Source of the DNA: Burkholderiales bacterium
Lineage (GTDB): Bacteria > Pseudomonadota > Gammaproteobacteria > Burkholderiales > Burkholderiaceae_F
Direction: 5' to 3'
Length of the DNA: 7,920 bases
Assembly (NCBI GenBank): GCA_021205255.1
Contig: JAJPXW010000050.1
Coordinates: forward strand, 1-7,920
This document shows positions 1 through 6,400 of the stretch, one piece after another (position 1 is the stretch's first letter; every line of letters begins with the position of its first letter). Under the pieces are notes generated by a model. The model did not search any database and was not told where the DNA came from. It saw nothing but the letters and a program-made list of their open reading frames with translations. The translations under genes and the position numbers were made by a program.

Positions 1-1
1 G

Positions 2-937
2 ACTGAGGAAGAAGCCCAAGCGACAACTCACCGCAATCGCTATAGTATTCAGCCGACTAATCCAAAATTGCCCTATTCTTTTGCTTCCGGCCACGAACTT
101 ATACAGTTCTGCTCAAAGACTGGAAAAAGGATTTCGGAAATCGTCCGTGCTAATGAACGAGCATTTCGTACTGACGAAGAAATCAACAAAGACCTCGACC
201 ATATCTGGGACATCATGAATAGCTGCATTGAGCGCGGCGTTTCGCAAGGTGGAGTACTACCTGGCCCATATAAGGTTAAAAGGCGTGCCAAAGCACTTTT
301 CGACAGACTCCAAAAGAATCTCTTGCCTATTGAGCAAGATCCCTTGCAAGTAGTCGACTGGATCAATATTTTTGCATTTGCCGTTAGCGAGGAGAATGCG
401 GCCGGAGGTCGCGTTGTGACAGCTCCGACAAATGGCGCCGCGGGAATCCTTCCTGCAGTGCTTAAGTACTACATGGATCTTATTCCTCATGCCACTATTG
501 AAGGCAGAAGGAATTTTCTATTAACTGCTGGAGCAATCGGTGCCCTTTATAAGAAGAACGCATCTATTTCAGGAGCAGAGGTAGGCTGTCAAGGCGAAGT
601 AGGAGTCGCTTGTTCAATGGCCGCTGGAGGCTTGGCGGAAGCTTTAGGCGCTACCCCAGAACAAATAGAAAATGCGGCTGAAATTGCTATGGAACATAAT
701 TTAGGATTGACATGCGATCCTGTTGCCGGTCAAGTTCAAATTCCTTGCATTGAAAGAAATGCAGTAGCGGCCGTGAAGTCAGTGATTTCCGTGCGTTTAG
801 CCATGCAGGGCGACGTTACTCATTTTGTCAGTTTGGACCAAGTTGTGAGGACTATGCTTGAAACTGGCAAGGATATGCGCTCTAAATATAAGGAGACTAG
901 TCTTGGCGGCCTAGCAGTCTGCGTAGTGGAATGCTAG
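2..937 (+). CDS. sdaA: L-serine ammonia-lyase (L-serine dehydratase), 5'-truncated by the window edge
   Basis: Iron-sulfur L-serine dehydratase, which deaminates L-serine to pyruvate and ammonia in the cytosol. The frame is open to the window edge, so about 311 C-terminal residues are visible; E. coli SdaA has 454, so roughly 140 N-terminal residues (most of the beta-chain domain) lie outside. A TTG at 68 is internal, not a start. The alpha-chain domain is well conserved: GVLPGP, EENAAGGRVVTAPTNGA, GAIGALYKKNASISGAEVGCQ, MEHNLGLTCDPVAGQ and IPCIERNA. The three cysteines in GCQGE, LTCDP and IPCIE have spacings of 42 and 11 residues, as for the cluster ligands of the Legionella enzyme (343, 385, 396 there). 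The chain ends in Cys, which fits the 'tail' ligand known for this family, although it is the last residue rather than the penultimate one as in E. coli. The next gene starts 13-16 nt downstream, so an operon is likely. Identification is very secure. Confidence 0.97.
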   Translation, partial: TEEEAQATTHRNRYSIQPTNPKLPYSFASGHELIQFCSKTGKRISEIVRANERAFRTDEEINKDLDHIWDIMNSCIERGVSQGGVLPGPYKVKRRAKALFDRLQKNLLPIEQDPLQVVDWINIFAFAVSEENAAGGRVVTAPTNGAAGILPAVLKYYMDLIPHATIEGRRNFLLTAGAIGALYKKNASISGAEVGCQGEVGVACSMAAGGLAEALGATPEQIENAAEIAMEHNLGLTCDPVAGQVQIPCIERNAVAAVKSVISVRLAMQGDVTHFVSLDQVVRTMLETGKDMRSKYKETSLGGLAVCVVEC

Positions 938-942
938 CGATT

Positions 943-948
943 GGGAGG
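943..948 (+). promoter_or_regulatory. Shine-Dalgarno of the yihY-family gene
   Basis: GGGAGG lies in the short gap after the sdaA stop. It sits 5 nt before the ATG at 954 but only 2 nt before the GTG at 951, so it favours 954 as the start. There is no room for a separate promoter in the gap, which supports read-through from sdaA. Confidence 0.8.
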
Positions 949-953
949 CGGTG

Positions 954-2249
954 ATGTTCAAGTTAAAGGTGAAGGCGAAGACTAAAGCGGCAGGAATACA
1001 ACAGCAACTGCAAGAGCAATTAAAACAGCATTCGAAACTTGTTCAACTCTACAAGTTCGTAATGGAACGTGTCCAGAAAGCACAACTTAAGCAAGTCGCC
1101 TCCTCCCTTACGTTGACTTCCCTTTTGGCCATTGTGCCAGCTGTAGCTGTGGTAACCGCTGCCTTTGCCGCTTTCCCTGGATTTGCCCAGTACAGGGACG
1201 ATTTCGAGTCCTTTTTGTTTTCTACTTTACTGCCTCATGCCTATAGCACCCAAATTATTGGCTATATGAAAGATTTCGCCGAAAAAGCAGCCGGATTGAC
1301 TGTATTTGGCGTAGTTGGCTTGGCAGTGACTACCCTGTTGTGCATTGCCACAATTGATGAGGCGCTAAACAATACCTTTAATGTCGATCACCTGCGTCCT
1401 TGGGTAAGAAGGTTCCTGCTTTACTGGGCATTGTTGACTTTAGGGCCAATAGCAGTCGTACTTAGCCTTTCAGCTACTTCTTACGTTACTGCAATGGCAT
1501 CGACTGGACATCTATCCGAAGTTGGTAAATTCGTGTTCCCGGTCATTCAGGTGATTCTACAAGGCTTTGTTTTTAGCCTAGTTTATAAATATGTTCCGAA
1601 TTGCCGGGTGTTTTGGGGTGATGCCTTATTAGCCGGTATGGCTGTCGGCGTGGTGATGGCTCTCTTTAAATTTGTTTTCAGTATTTATGTGTTAAGAGGT
1701 TCGTACGCAACCGTATATGGAGCCTTTGCCGCAATTCCAGTACTGCTTTCGTGGACCTATATAAACTGGATTCTGATTCTAGCGGGAGCCGCAATTACAG
1801 CTTCTCTTCCAATGTTGAGGGCAACTCGTTTTGCCGACTTTGGGAAACCCGGTAACGAAATGCTTTCTGCAGTTGCTTTAGTTAGAGAGCTTCTATTCGC
1901 TAAGAAAACTGGACAACCTAGTGTTTCGGACGTAGTGTTAGCTGAATCTATTGGAAGTTTTCCAGAAGCAGTTGATCACATCCTAGCTAGATTGGCCAAG
2001 CGTAATTACGTTGTCTGCACCAATACCAATGAAAACGACCTGCAGTGGGCTTTATTGGCAGATGCCGATACGGTTACTCTACAAGGCATTGTGGAAGAAT
2101 TCACAATAGATACTTCCAACATGCTTTTAATTGCTAAGCCAGAAGAAAAAAGTTGGTTGCAAACTGGACTGAACGATCAGTGGCTAACTACGCCGATTGC
2201 GCAACTCTTTACTAGATCTCCTACTTTTCTGCAGCCATTGGGTAGATAG
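954..2249 (+). CDS. YihY/BrkB family inner-membrane protein with C-terminal cytosolic domain
   Basis: Integral membrane protein of the YihY/virulence factor BrkB family (Pfam Virul_fac_BrkB). Its molecular function is not established; older 'ribonuclease BN' labels came from a misassignment. The start is ATG at 954, chosen from its spacing to GGGAGG; GTG at 951 would add one Met. The protein has 431 residues. A basic, Gln-rich amphipathic N-terminus (about 1-50) precedes roughly six hydrophobic segments near residues 52-75, 115-135, 155-178, 193-215, 224-248 and 258-285. Family hallmarks are KQVASSLTLTSLLAIVP at the first segment, YKYVPNCRVFW, and YGAFAAIPVLLSWTYINWIL before the last. After the membrane core comes a soluble tail of about 140 residues (290-431), which looks winged-helix-like (ARLAKRNYVV). 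E. coli YihY, about 290 residues, lacks such a tail, but longer family members have one. The gene follows sdaA closely. Family assignment is firm, function unknown. Confidence 0.93.
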   Translation: MFKLKVKAKTKAAGIQQQLQEQLKQHSKLVQLYKFVMERVQKAQLKQVASSLTLTSLLAIVPAVAVVTAAFAAFPGFAQYRDDFESFLFSTLLPHAYSTQIIGYMKDFAEKAAGLTVFGVVGLAVTTLLCIATIDEALNNTFNVDHLRPWVRRFLLYWALLTLGPIAVVLSLSATSYVTAMASTGHLSEVGKFVFPVIQVILQGFVFSLVYKYVPNCRVFWGDALLAGMAVGVVMALFKFVFSIYVLRGSYATVYGAFAAIPVLLSWTYINWILILAGAAITASLPMLRATRFADFGKPGNEMLSAVALVRELLFAKKTGQPSVSDVVLAESIGSFPEAVDHILARLAKRNYVVCTNTNENDLQWALLADADTVTLQGIVEEFTIDTSNMLLIAKPEEKSWLQTGLNDQWLTTPIAQLFTRSPTFLQPLGR

Positions 2250-2253
2250 AAGC

Positions 2254-2271
2254 TTGCCATCGCAATGGCAA
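2254..2271. repeat. 7-bp perfect inverted repeat after yihY; weak candidate terminator
   Basis: TTGCCAT and ATGGCAA flank a 4-nt loop, 5 nt after the yihY stop and between the two converging units (yihY from the left, the tRNAs from the right). Neither side carries a T-run: the plus side continues TTAATAAAAG and the minus side GCTTCTATC. It may end or stabilise the yihY mRNA, but it is not a canonical intrinsic terminator. Confidence 0.35.
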
Positions 2272-2308
2272 TTAATAAAAGCTAAAAGTGCTGGGAAAAT
2301 TAGGGAGT

Positions 2309-2385
2309 TGGCGGAGTGGACGGGACTTGAACCCGCGACCTCCGGCGTGACAGGCCGGCATTCTAACCAACTGAACTACCACTCC
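2309..2385 (-). tRNA. tRNA-Asp (GTC)
   Basis: A full cloverleaf of 77 nt including an encoded CCA (plus-strand TGG at 2309-2311). The acceptor stem GGAGTGG/CCACTCC is perfect over 7 bp, with discriminator G as in E. coli tRNA-Asp. The anticodon stem is CCGGC/GCCGG around the loop CTGTCAC, placing anticodon GTC at 2349-2351. The T-arm has GCGGG/CCCGT pairing around TTCAAGT. It lies 15 nt downstream of tRNA-Val on the same strand and is very probably processed from the same transcript. No clear terminator follows it. Confidence 0.97.
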
Positions 2386-2400
2386 ATTTCTGAGAATTGC

Positions 2401-2476
2401 TGGTGGGTGCTAAGAGGCTCGAACTCCTGACCTACGCCTTGTAAGGGCGCCGCTCTACCAACTGAGCTAAGCACCC
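2401..2476 (-). tRNA. tRNA-Val (TAC)
   Basis: A full cloverleaf of 76 nt including encoded CCA (plus-strand TGG at 2401-2403). The acceptor stem GGGTGCT/AGCACCC is perfect and the discriminator is A. The D-arm is AGCTCAGTTGGTAGAGC, and the anticodon loop CTTACAA puts anticodon TAC at 2441-2443. The T-loop TTCGAGC is closed by an AGGAG/CTCTT stem that contains G-T wobbles. It is the first gene of a Val-Asp tRNA unit, a pairing found in many Proteobacteria. Confidence 0.97.
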
Positions 2477-2498
2477 GCTTTACTCAGAACGAGGGTGA

Positions 2499-2526
2499 AT
2501 TCTACCTTATTTTTTGAGTTAGGCAA
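2499..2526 (-). promoter_or_regulatory. sigma-70 promoter of the tRNA-Val/tRNA-Asp unit
   Basis: On the minus strand, TTGCCT (-35, 4 of 6 consensus) is separated by 16 nt from TAGAAT (-10, 5 of 6). Transcription would start near 2492, about 15 nt before the mature tRNA-Val 5' end. The segment after the -10 is TCACCCTCG, a fairly GC-rich discriminator of the kind linked to stringent (ppGpp) control of stable RNA promoters. The region upstream of the -35 is strongly AT-rich, as expected for an UP element. Assignment is by eye. Confidence 0.6.
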
Positions 2527-2531
2527 ATAGA

Positions 2532-2559
2532 TATTCGACTTTATTTCCCACATCGAATA
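2532..2559. repeat. Dyad TATTCGA-N14-TCGAATA upstream of the tRNA promoter
   Basis: Perfect 7-bp arms at 2532-2538 and 2553-2559 with a 14-nt spacer, starting 6 bp upstream of the predicted -35 of the tRNA promoter. The two arm centres are 21 bp apart, about two helical turns, which would suit a dimeric DNA-binding protein. No known operator is recognised. Confidence 0.35.
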
Positions 2560-2599
2560 AAAATTTACAAAAAAGTGTGAAGGAGCAAGCATAGAAACT

Positions 2600-2650
2600 A
2601 AAAATAAAAAGAGCAAGGGGTCGAAATTGACCCCTGCCCTTGTTCTCTTT
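2600..2650 (-). terminator. Rho-independent terminator of hupB
   Basis: Read on the minus strand, a strong hairpin has a perfect 7-bp core AGGGGTC/GACCCCT with a 6-nt loop. Outer pairing AAAGAG/CTCTTT adds to the stem, and a CTCTTTTTATTTTT tail runs over 2600-2613. It lies about 50 nt after the hupB stop codon and separates hupB from the tRNA promoter. Confidence 0.85.
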
Positions 2651-2657
2651 CAACCTT

Positions 2658-2681
2658 GGAGGAAACCGTTATGTTTCTTCC
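2658..2681 (-). repeat. Second, weaker hairpin in the hupB 3' UTR
   Basis: GGAAGAAAC and GTTTCCTCC (minus strand) pair over 8 of 9 positions around a 6-nt loop, with one A-C mismatch. It sits between the hupB stop and the terminator hairpin and may act as a 3' UTR structure. No T-run follows it. Confidence 0.3.
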
Positions 2682-2701
2682 TGAGTCGCTCACCGTAAAA
2701 A

Positions 2702-2974
2702 TTACTTCACGGCCTGCTTAAGAAGTTTCCCAGCCTTGAATTTAGGAGCCTTGGTCGCTGGAATGGTGATAGCTTGTTTCGTCTGTGCATTGAGACCCTT
2801 ACTTTCAGCCCTTTCGGCGACGCTAAACGTTCCGAAGCCAACCAACGTGACATCTTCACCGTCGGCGAGAGCTTGAGTGATGGTTTCGAGAGTTGAATCC
2901 ACCGCCCGTTGTGCGGCAGCCTTCGAAATATCACAATCCGAAGCCACGGCTTCAATCAATTCTGATTTGTTCAT
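2702..2974 (-). CDS. hupB: HU-family histone-like DNA-binding protein (HU-beta type), atypical arm tip
   Basis: Small nucleoid-associated protein of 90 residues, the exact length of E. coli HU-beta, acting as a dimer that binds and bends DNA. It opens with MNKSELIEAVA, has DISKAAAQRAVD in the helical body, the family core VGFGTFSV at residues 45-52, and ends IPATKAPKFKAGKLLKQAVK. The beta-arm is unusual. Where E. coli has R58, R61, P63, G66 and K67, this protein has S58, L61, A63, K66 and Q67, so the DNA-intercalating proline and two arm arginines are absent. The A63 codon is GCA at 2786-2788, one base from the Pro codon CCA. The start ATG is preceded by AGG with an 8-nt gap. A strong terminator follows. 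The symbol follows HU-beta similarity; lon, often upstream in relatives, is not there. The family is certain. Confidence 0.95.
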   Translation of the reverse strand: MNKSELIEAVASDCDISKAAAQRAVDSTLETITQALADGEDVTLVGFGTFSVAERAESKGLNAQTKQAITIPATKAPKFKAGKLLKQAVK

Positions 2975-3023
2975 TCTTAAAACCTAAAAAATAATTTTCG
3001 AATGCCTGGACGGCTCAGGAAAA

Positions 3024-3037
3024 CCTGTTGGAACAGG
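3024..3037. repeat. Palindrome CCTGTTGGAACAGG upstream of hupB
   Basis: Perfect 6-bp arms around GG, about 50-63 bp upstream of the hupB ATG. On the minus strand it is followed by TTTTCC. It could be an operator or a 5' UTR hairpin of hupB. The CTG/CAG spacing is 6 nt, not the 10 nt of a LexA box. Confidence 0.35.
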
Positions 3038-3147
3038 CTTTCTCACGGTTTCTAATGTTATCAGTTTTATAAGGTGGGAAATGCTACGGAAGCCCGAGAG
3101 TGGCGAAATTAGCGGGTTTTCTGAGGGTGGATGGGTCTAATGAATAA

Positions 3148-3184
3148 GTTGTTGAATATTATGGTTTTCCATATACTGAACAAC
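3148..3184. repeat. Long imperfect inverted repeat with TTTT loop
   Basis: The left arm at 3148-3164 and right arm at 3169-3184 pair at 14 positions: an outer GTTGTT/AACAAC, an inner TATGG/CCATA, and a bulge and two mismatches between. No T-run follows directly on either strand, so it is not an obvious terminator. Confidence 0.4.
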
Positions 3185-3193
3185 GAGATTTTC

Positions 3194-3216
3194 TAAGAAT
3201 TGTTTACAAATTCTTA
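3194..3216. repeat. 8-bp perfect AT-rich dyad TAAGAATT-N7-AATTCTTA
   Basis: Perfect 8-bp arms with spacer GTTTACA, 9 bp to the right of the previous inverted repeat. The 23-bp size and symmetry resemble a dimeric-repressor operator. No promoter is assigned next to it. Confidence 0.4.
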
Positions 3217-3434
3217 CATTCAACGTCTGTAATATACACTCAACTAAAAGGGGCAAGACTTCTAACTTTTTAACCTGTTTGTGTTAAGTGGCTAAATATT
3301 TTATGACGTATAGACTTCTCCATTACTGGAATCCGAAGCATCCTAAGTTCTGAATTTGGCTTTATCCCCGTAAGCGGTTTTCATCGAAATTATTGAGCTT
3401 GGGTGATTTTTCGATTACAAATTCTACGTATATG

Positions 3435-3468
3435 TAGCCCAGTCAACCTAATGTGGGTGACTGGGCTA
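3435..3468 (-). terminator. Strong hairpin after the SNF2 gene, without a T-tract
   Basis: TAGCCCAGTCA pairs with TGACTGGGCTA over 11 perfect bp, and two further GC pairs follow a mismatch. It begins about 30 nt after the SNF2 stop codon, where a terminator is expected. The minus-strand sequence after it is CATATACG, not T-rich, so it is more likely a 3'-end stabilising structure or a non-canonical terminator. Confidence 0.5.
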
Positions 3469-3498
3469 GCTGCATGAGAACTTCAAAAAGAGACGGCA

Positions 3499-6400
3499 CT
3501 AATTTCTAAAGGATTCCGAATCCTTGAGAATGTCTAGGATCTCCTGCTTAGAGAACCGGGCAGATAAATCGCTGCCTTCCAATAATGCATCGGAAAGAGA
3601 TTTTTTATCCTTATGCACGGTCAGGATCTTCTCTTCTATGGTGCCTTCAGCAATGAGTTTATAGATATGCACTGGCTTTTCCTGCCCTATTCTATGAGCT
3701 CTATCGCTTGCCTGATCCTCAATTGCCGGATTCCACCATGGGTCAAGATGGATGACGTAATCGGCAGCTGTTAAATTCATGCCTATACCACCGGCTTTGA
3801 GGCTAATTAGGAATAATGGAGTACTCCCTTCCTGGAACTCTTTTTTCAACTTATCCCGTTCAGTAGAAGAAAAGCTTCCATCCATATAAAGGTAAGGAAT
3901 TCCTAGAGCATCGAGCTCTCGTCTGATTAAAGCTAGATGGGAAGTAAATTGACTAAACACTAAAGCTCTATGGCCTTCCGAAATAAGTCTCTGAGCCAGA
4001 CCTAAAAAAGCATCAGTTTTTGAAGAACCAATTTGCAACTTGGGATCGACTAGCTCGGGATGGCAAGCAGCCTGCCTGAGCTTAGTCAAGTGCGCAAGAA
4101 TTGAAATGGCTGAATTTTGAGCGTTATAGTTAATATCGTCGTACGCTTCCTGGCGCAGTTTGTCATAGAGCGCCTGCTCTTCTTTAGAAAGAGGTATCTT
4201 CATTTCAATTTCAGTGCGAGGAGGAAGCTCCTGTTCGACTTCCTGCTTAGTTCTTCTGAGCATGAAAGGAGAAATAAGTTTCTTTAGGCGCAACTGGGCT
4301 TCTTTGCCATTGGCGTCCTTAGCTTTTTGAATCGGATAAATAAAGCGTTCGGCAAAAGAGTTAAAAGATCCTAAAAGCCCCGGATTCGCATAGTCGAATA
4401 GATTCCAAATCTCGCCAAGATGGTTCTGGATTGGCGTGCCGGTCATTAAAAATCTGGATTTTGCCTTTATCTGCTTAACTGCCTTGGAAATCTGCGTCGC
4501 CTTATTTTTAATTGAATGGGCTTCATCCAGAATGACCACGTTCCAATTGACCTTGGCGACATGTTCGCTTTCCGTATTTATAACTCCATAGGTCGAAAGC
4601 ACGACATCACCAGCTTTGGCTTCTTGTAGTACTGCTTTTCTATCCTCTTTATTAAATAAGCGGACATTTAAGGACGGGTCAAATTTAGCTAATTCGTTTT
4701 TCCAATTAATAAGAACTGATGAGGGACATACGACTAAACTTGGACCATCTTGCTTTTTGGCGCCTAGTAGCGCAATGGCTTGAACTGTCTTACCGAGTCC
4801 CATATCGTCGGCGAGAATGCCACCAGCTTCCCAGGAAGCAAGCTTGGACATCCATTCAAAACCTTCTTCTTGATAATTTCTAAGCTGGCCAACAAAAGTC
4901 TTTGGAATATCCACGACGAGATCCGAGGCTTTTTCGATACGGTCAATTAGTCCTTCGTACTCTCCATCGGATTCTATTGTTACTCCCTCTTCCTCCAGTT
5001 CTTTCAGAAAGCCTACGCCATAGCGAGATATCGACCTGCTATTGCCTTTTCTACTGGAAATTTCTTCAAGGGTTTTAAGCTGCTTCATCAGTTTTTGGTT
5101 AAGCGCGATGAATTCGTTGCCTTCCAGCTTGATGAATCTGCCTTTAGCTTCCCTAATACGGTCGAGAATATCGCCCATCTTTAGTTCAGTGTCTTTGTCG
5201 ATCTTTAATTTCCCATTGAAGTCGAACCAAAAGTTAGTGCCACGTAAGTTGAGCGAGAAGTTGCCAAAGCTTTGAACTGGTCTAGTAACTTTATATTCGA
5301 CCCCTTCGGGCCATTCGACACGGACGGCGTCGCCTAATTGCCTGATGACTTCCAACATCTCCAGCATTTCAGGAAGTTCAAGTTGCCAGCTACCGTCCTC
5401 ATATTGCCAAGAACTAAAAGGTTCGGCCGCTGCCACGAATTTATCGTAGTTCTCTTTTTCCTTCTTCAGGTCTCTTTCTATCTTTACGCTTTTGCCGTTG
5501 ACTACTGTCGCTATGGTGCTTAAACCAACACCAGGCTTATGGGATACTTCCTCGTTCTCAGCAAGGTAAAGCACGGCTTTGACATCGAACAAGTCTTCAT
5601 CCGGTTCAATTCTTATAGTGAGCTGCGTCAGTCCTTGAATAACTGGCAAGTTTTCCGAATCTTTAAGTAGATCCGACATCACAGTTGTGGTGCGGCTAAC
5701 CGATTCAAGAATTTGAGTGAGGTCTTTCCTTACCGACTTCGGATAATTGGGCACTCTTAGAAGAATGTCGGCCATCTGCCTTTGTTCATCGGAAAGCTGA
5801 CAAATCTTTATCACATTGTTGTCTTTCTGGTAATAGGTATTACCGACATTCCACCAAACCGCATTATTTTTCGGGATCTCATTAATAAGATTGGCACTCA
5901 GCACTGGGATGTTTGAAACAAACGTATAGGACTGGTCTGGATTTGTTTTTGTCGATAGCTCGAATTTGACCTCTTCAATGGTAATTCTGGTGTCCGGGTC
6001 ATAGAGGCTATAGACTCTGTCACTGCCAATTAGTTTCTTAATGATTTCCAGCTCCCTATTTGGCATGTTTGGCGTATTCATAATCGCAGCGATTTGGCGA
6101 TCAACGTCGTCCATAAATTGCGTGCCTTGCGTAAACGTCTTAAAGGCTAACGAATAGAAAGCGCCCCAGCCATTTCGACCATATTTCTGCTGGCGTAGCG
6201 AAATTCCCCATCCATTGTCAAGTAAATAGATGACTCTGGCATTTGCAGACTTAGGAGCACCTCTCATTAAACTGTTAAGTTGATTAATGGCGATCTCATA
6301 GTCTTTCTTCACTACGATATTGTTGATAATTGGGAGATATAGATTTTTTTCTTCTTCCTCCCCAGGCTCTTCCGGTTCCTTGCCTTCTACTTCAGCCAAA

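Larger units (their letters stand above)
2975..3498. other. Non-coding region between the SNF2 gene and hupB
   Basis: About 520 bp with no convincing gene. The left part should hold the hupB promoter (minus strand). TGATAACAT, an extended -10-like match at 3055-3063, and TATAAA at 3066-3071 are visible, but neither has a good -35, so no promoter is called. The stretch also holds the inverted repeats listed separately. A minus-strand frame at 3137-3283 is open for 48 codons but has no ATG near its beginning; from TTG at 3256 it would encode 39 residues, with no clear ribosome site. No tRNA or known structured RNA is recognised. Confidence 0.6.

Noticed and set aside
954..2249. Annotation as ribonuclease BN
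   Set aside because: That name was attached to this membrane family by error. The real RNase BN is a metallo-beta-lactamase-fold RNase Z, and no such motif is present.
2197..2430. 77-codon plus-strand frame between and over the tRNA genes (contains WTGLEPATSGVTGRHSNQL)
   Set aside because: It overlaps the end of yihY and reads antisense through tRNA-Asp and part of tRNA-Val. This peptide is a well-known spurious translation of tRNA genes.
2309..2476. tRNA genes as an integration (attachment) site
   Set aside because: No second copy of the tRNA 3' end, no integrase and no foreign genes are visible. The DNA beyond the 3' end is the ordinary sdaA-yihY pair.
3024..3037. LexA/SOS box
   Set aside because: The CTG and CAG half-sites are separated by 6 nt, whereas the proteobacterial SOS box needs 10.
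3131..3196. 21-codon plus-strand frame starting ATGGGTCTAATG, with GAGGG just upstream
   Set aside because: It is very short, the Shine-Dalgarno-like sequence is too close to the first ATG, and the frame runs through the long imperfect hairpin. Chance is the simpler explanation.
2981..3498. CRISPR array or transposon ends in the repeat-bearing gap
   Set aside because: The inverted repeats differ from each other, there are no regularly spaced identical repeats, and no transposase or target-site duplication is seen.
5042..5523. Plus-strand frames inside the SNF2 gene (77 and 61 codons)
   Set aside because: They are antisense shadows of a well-conserved coding region and show no recognisable protein features.
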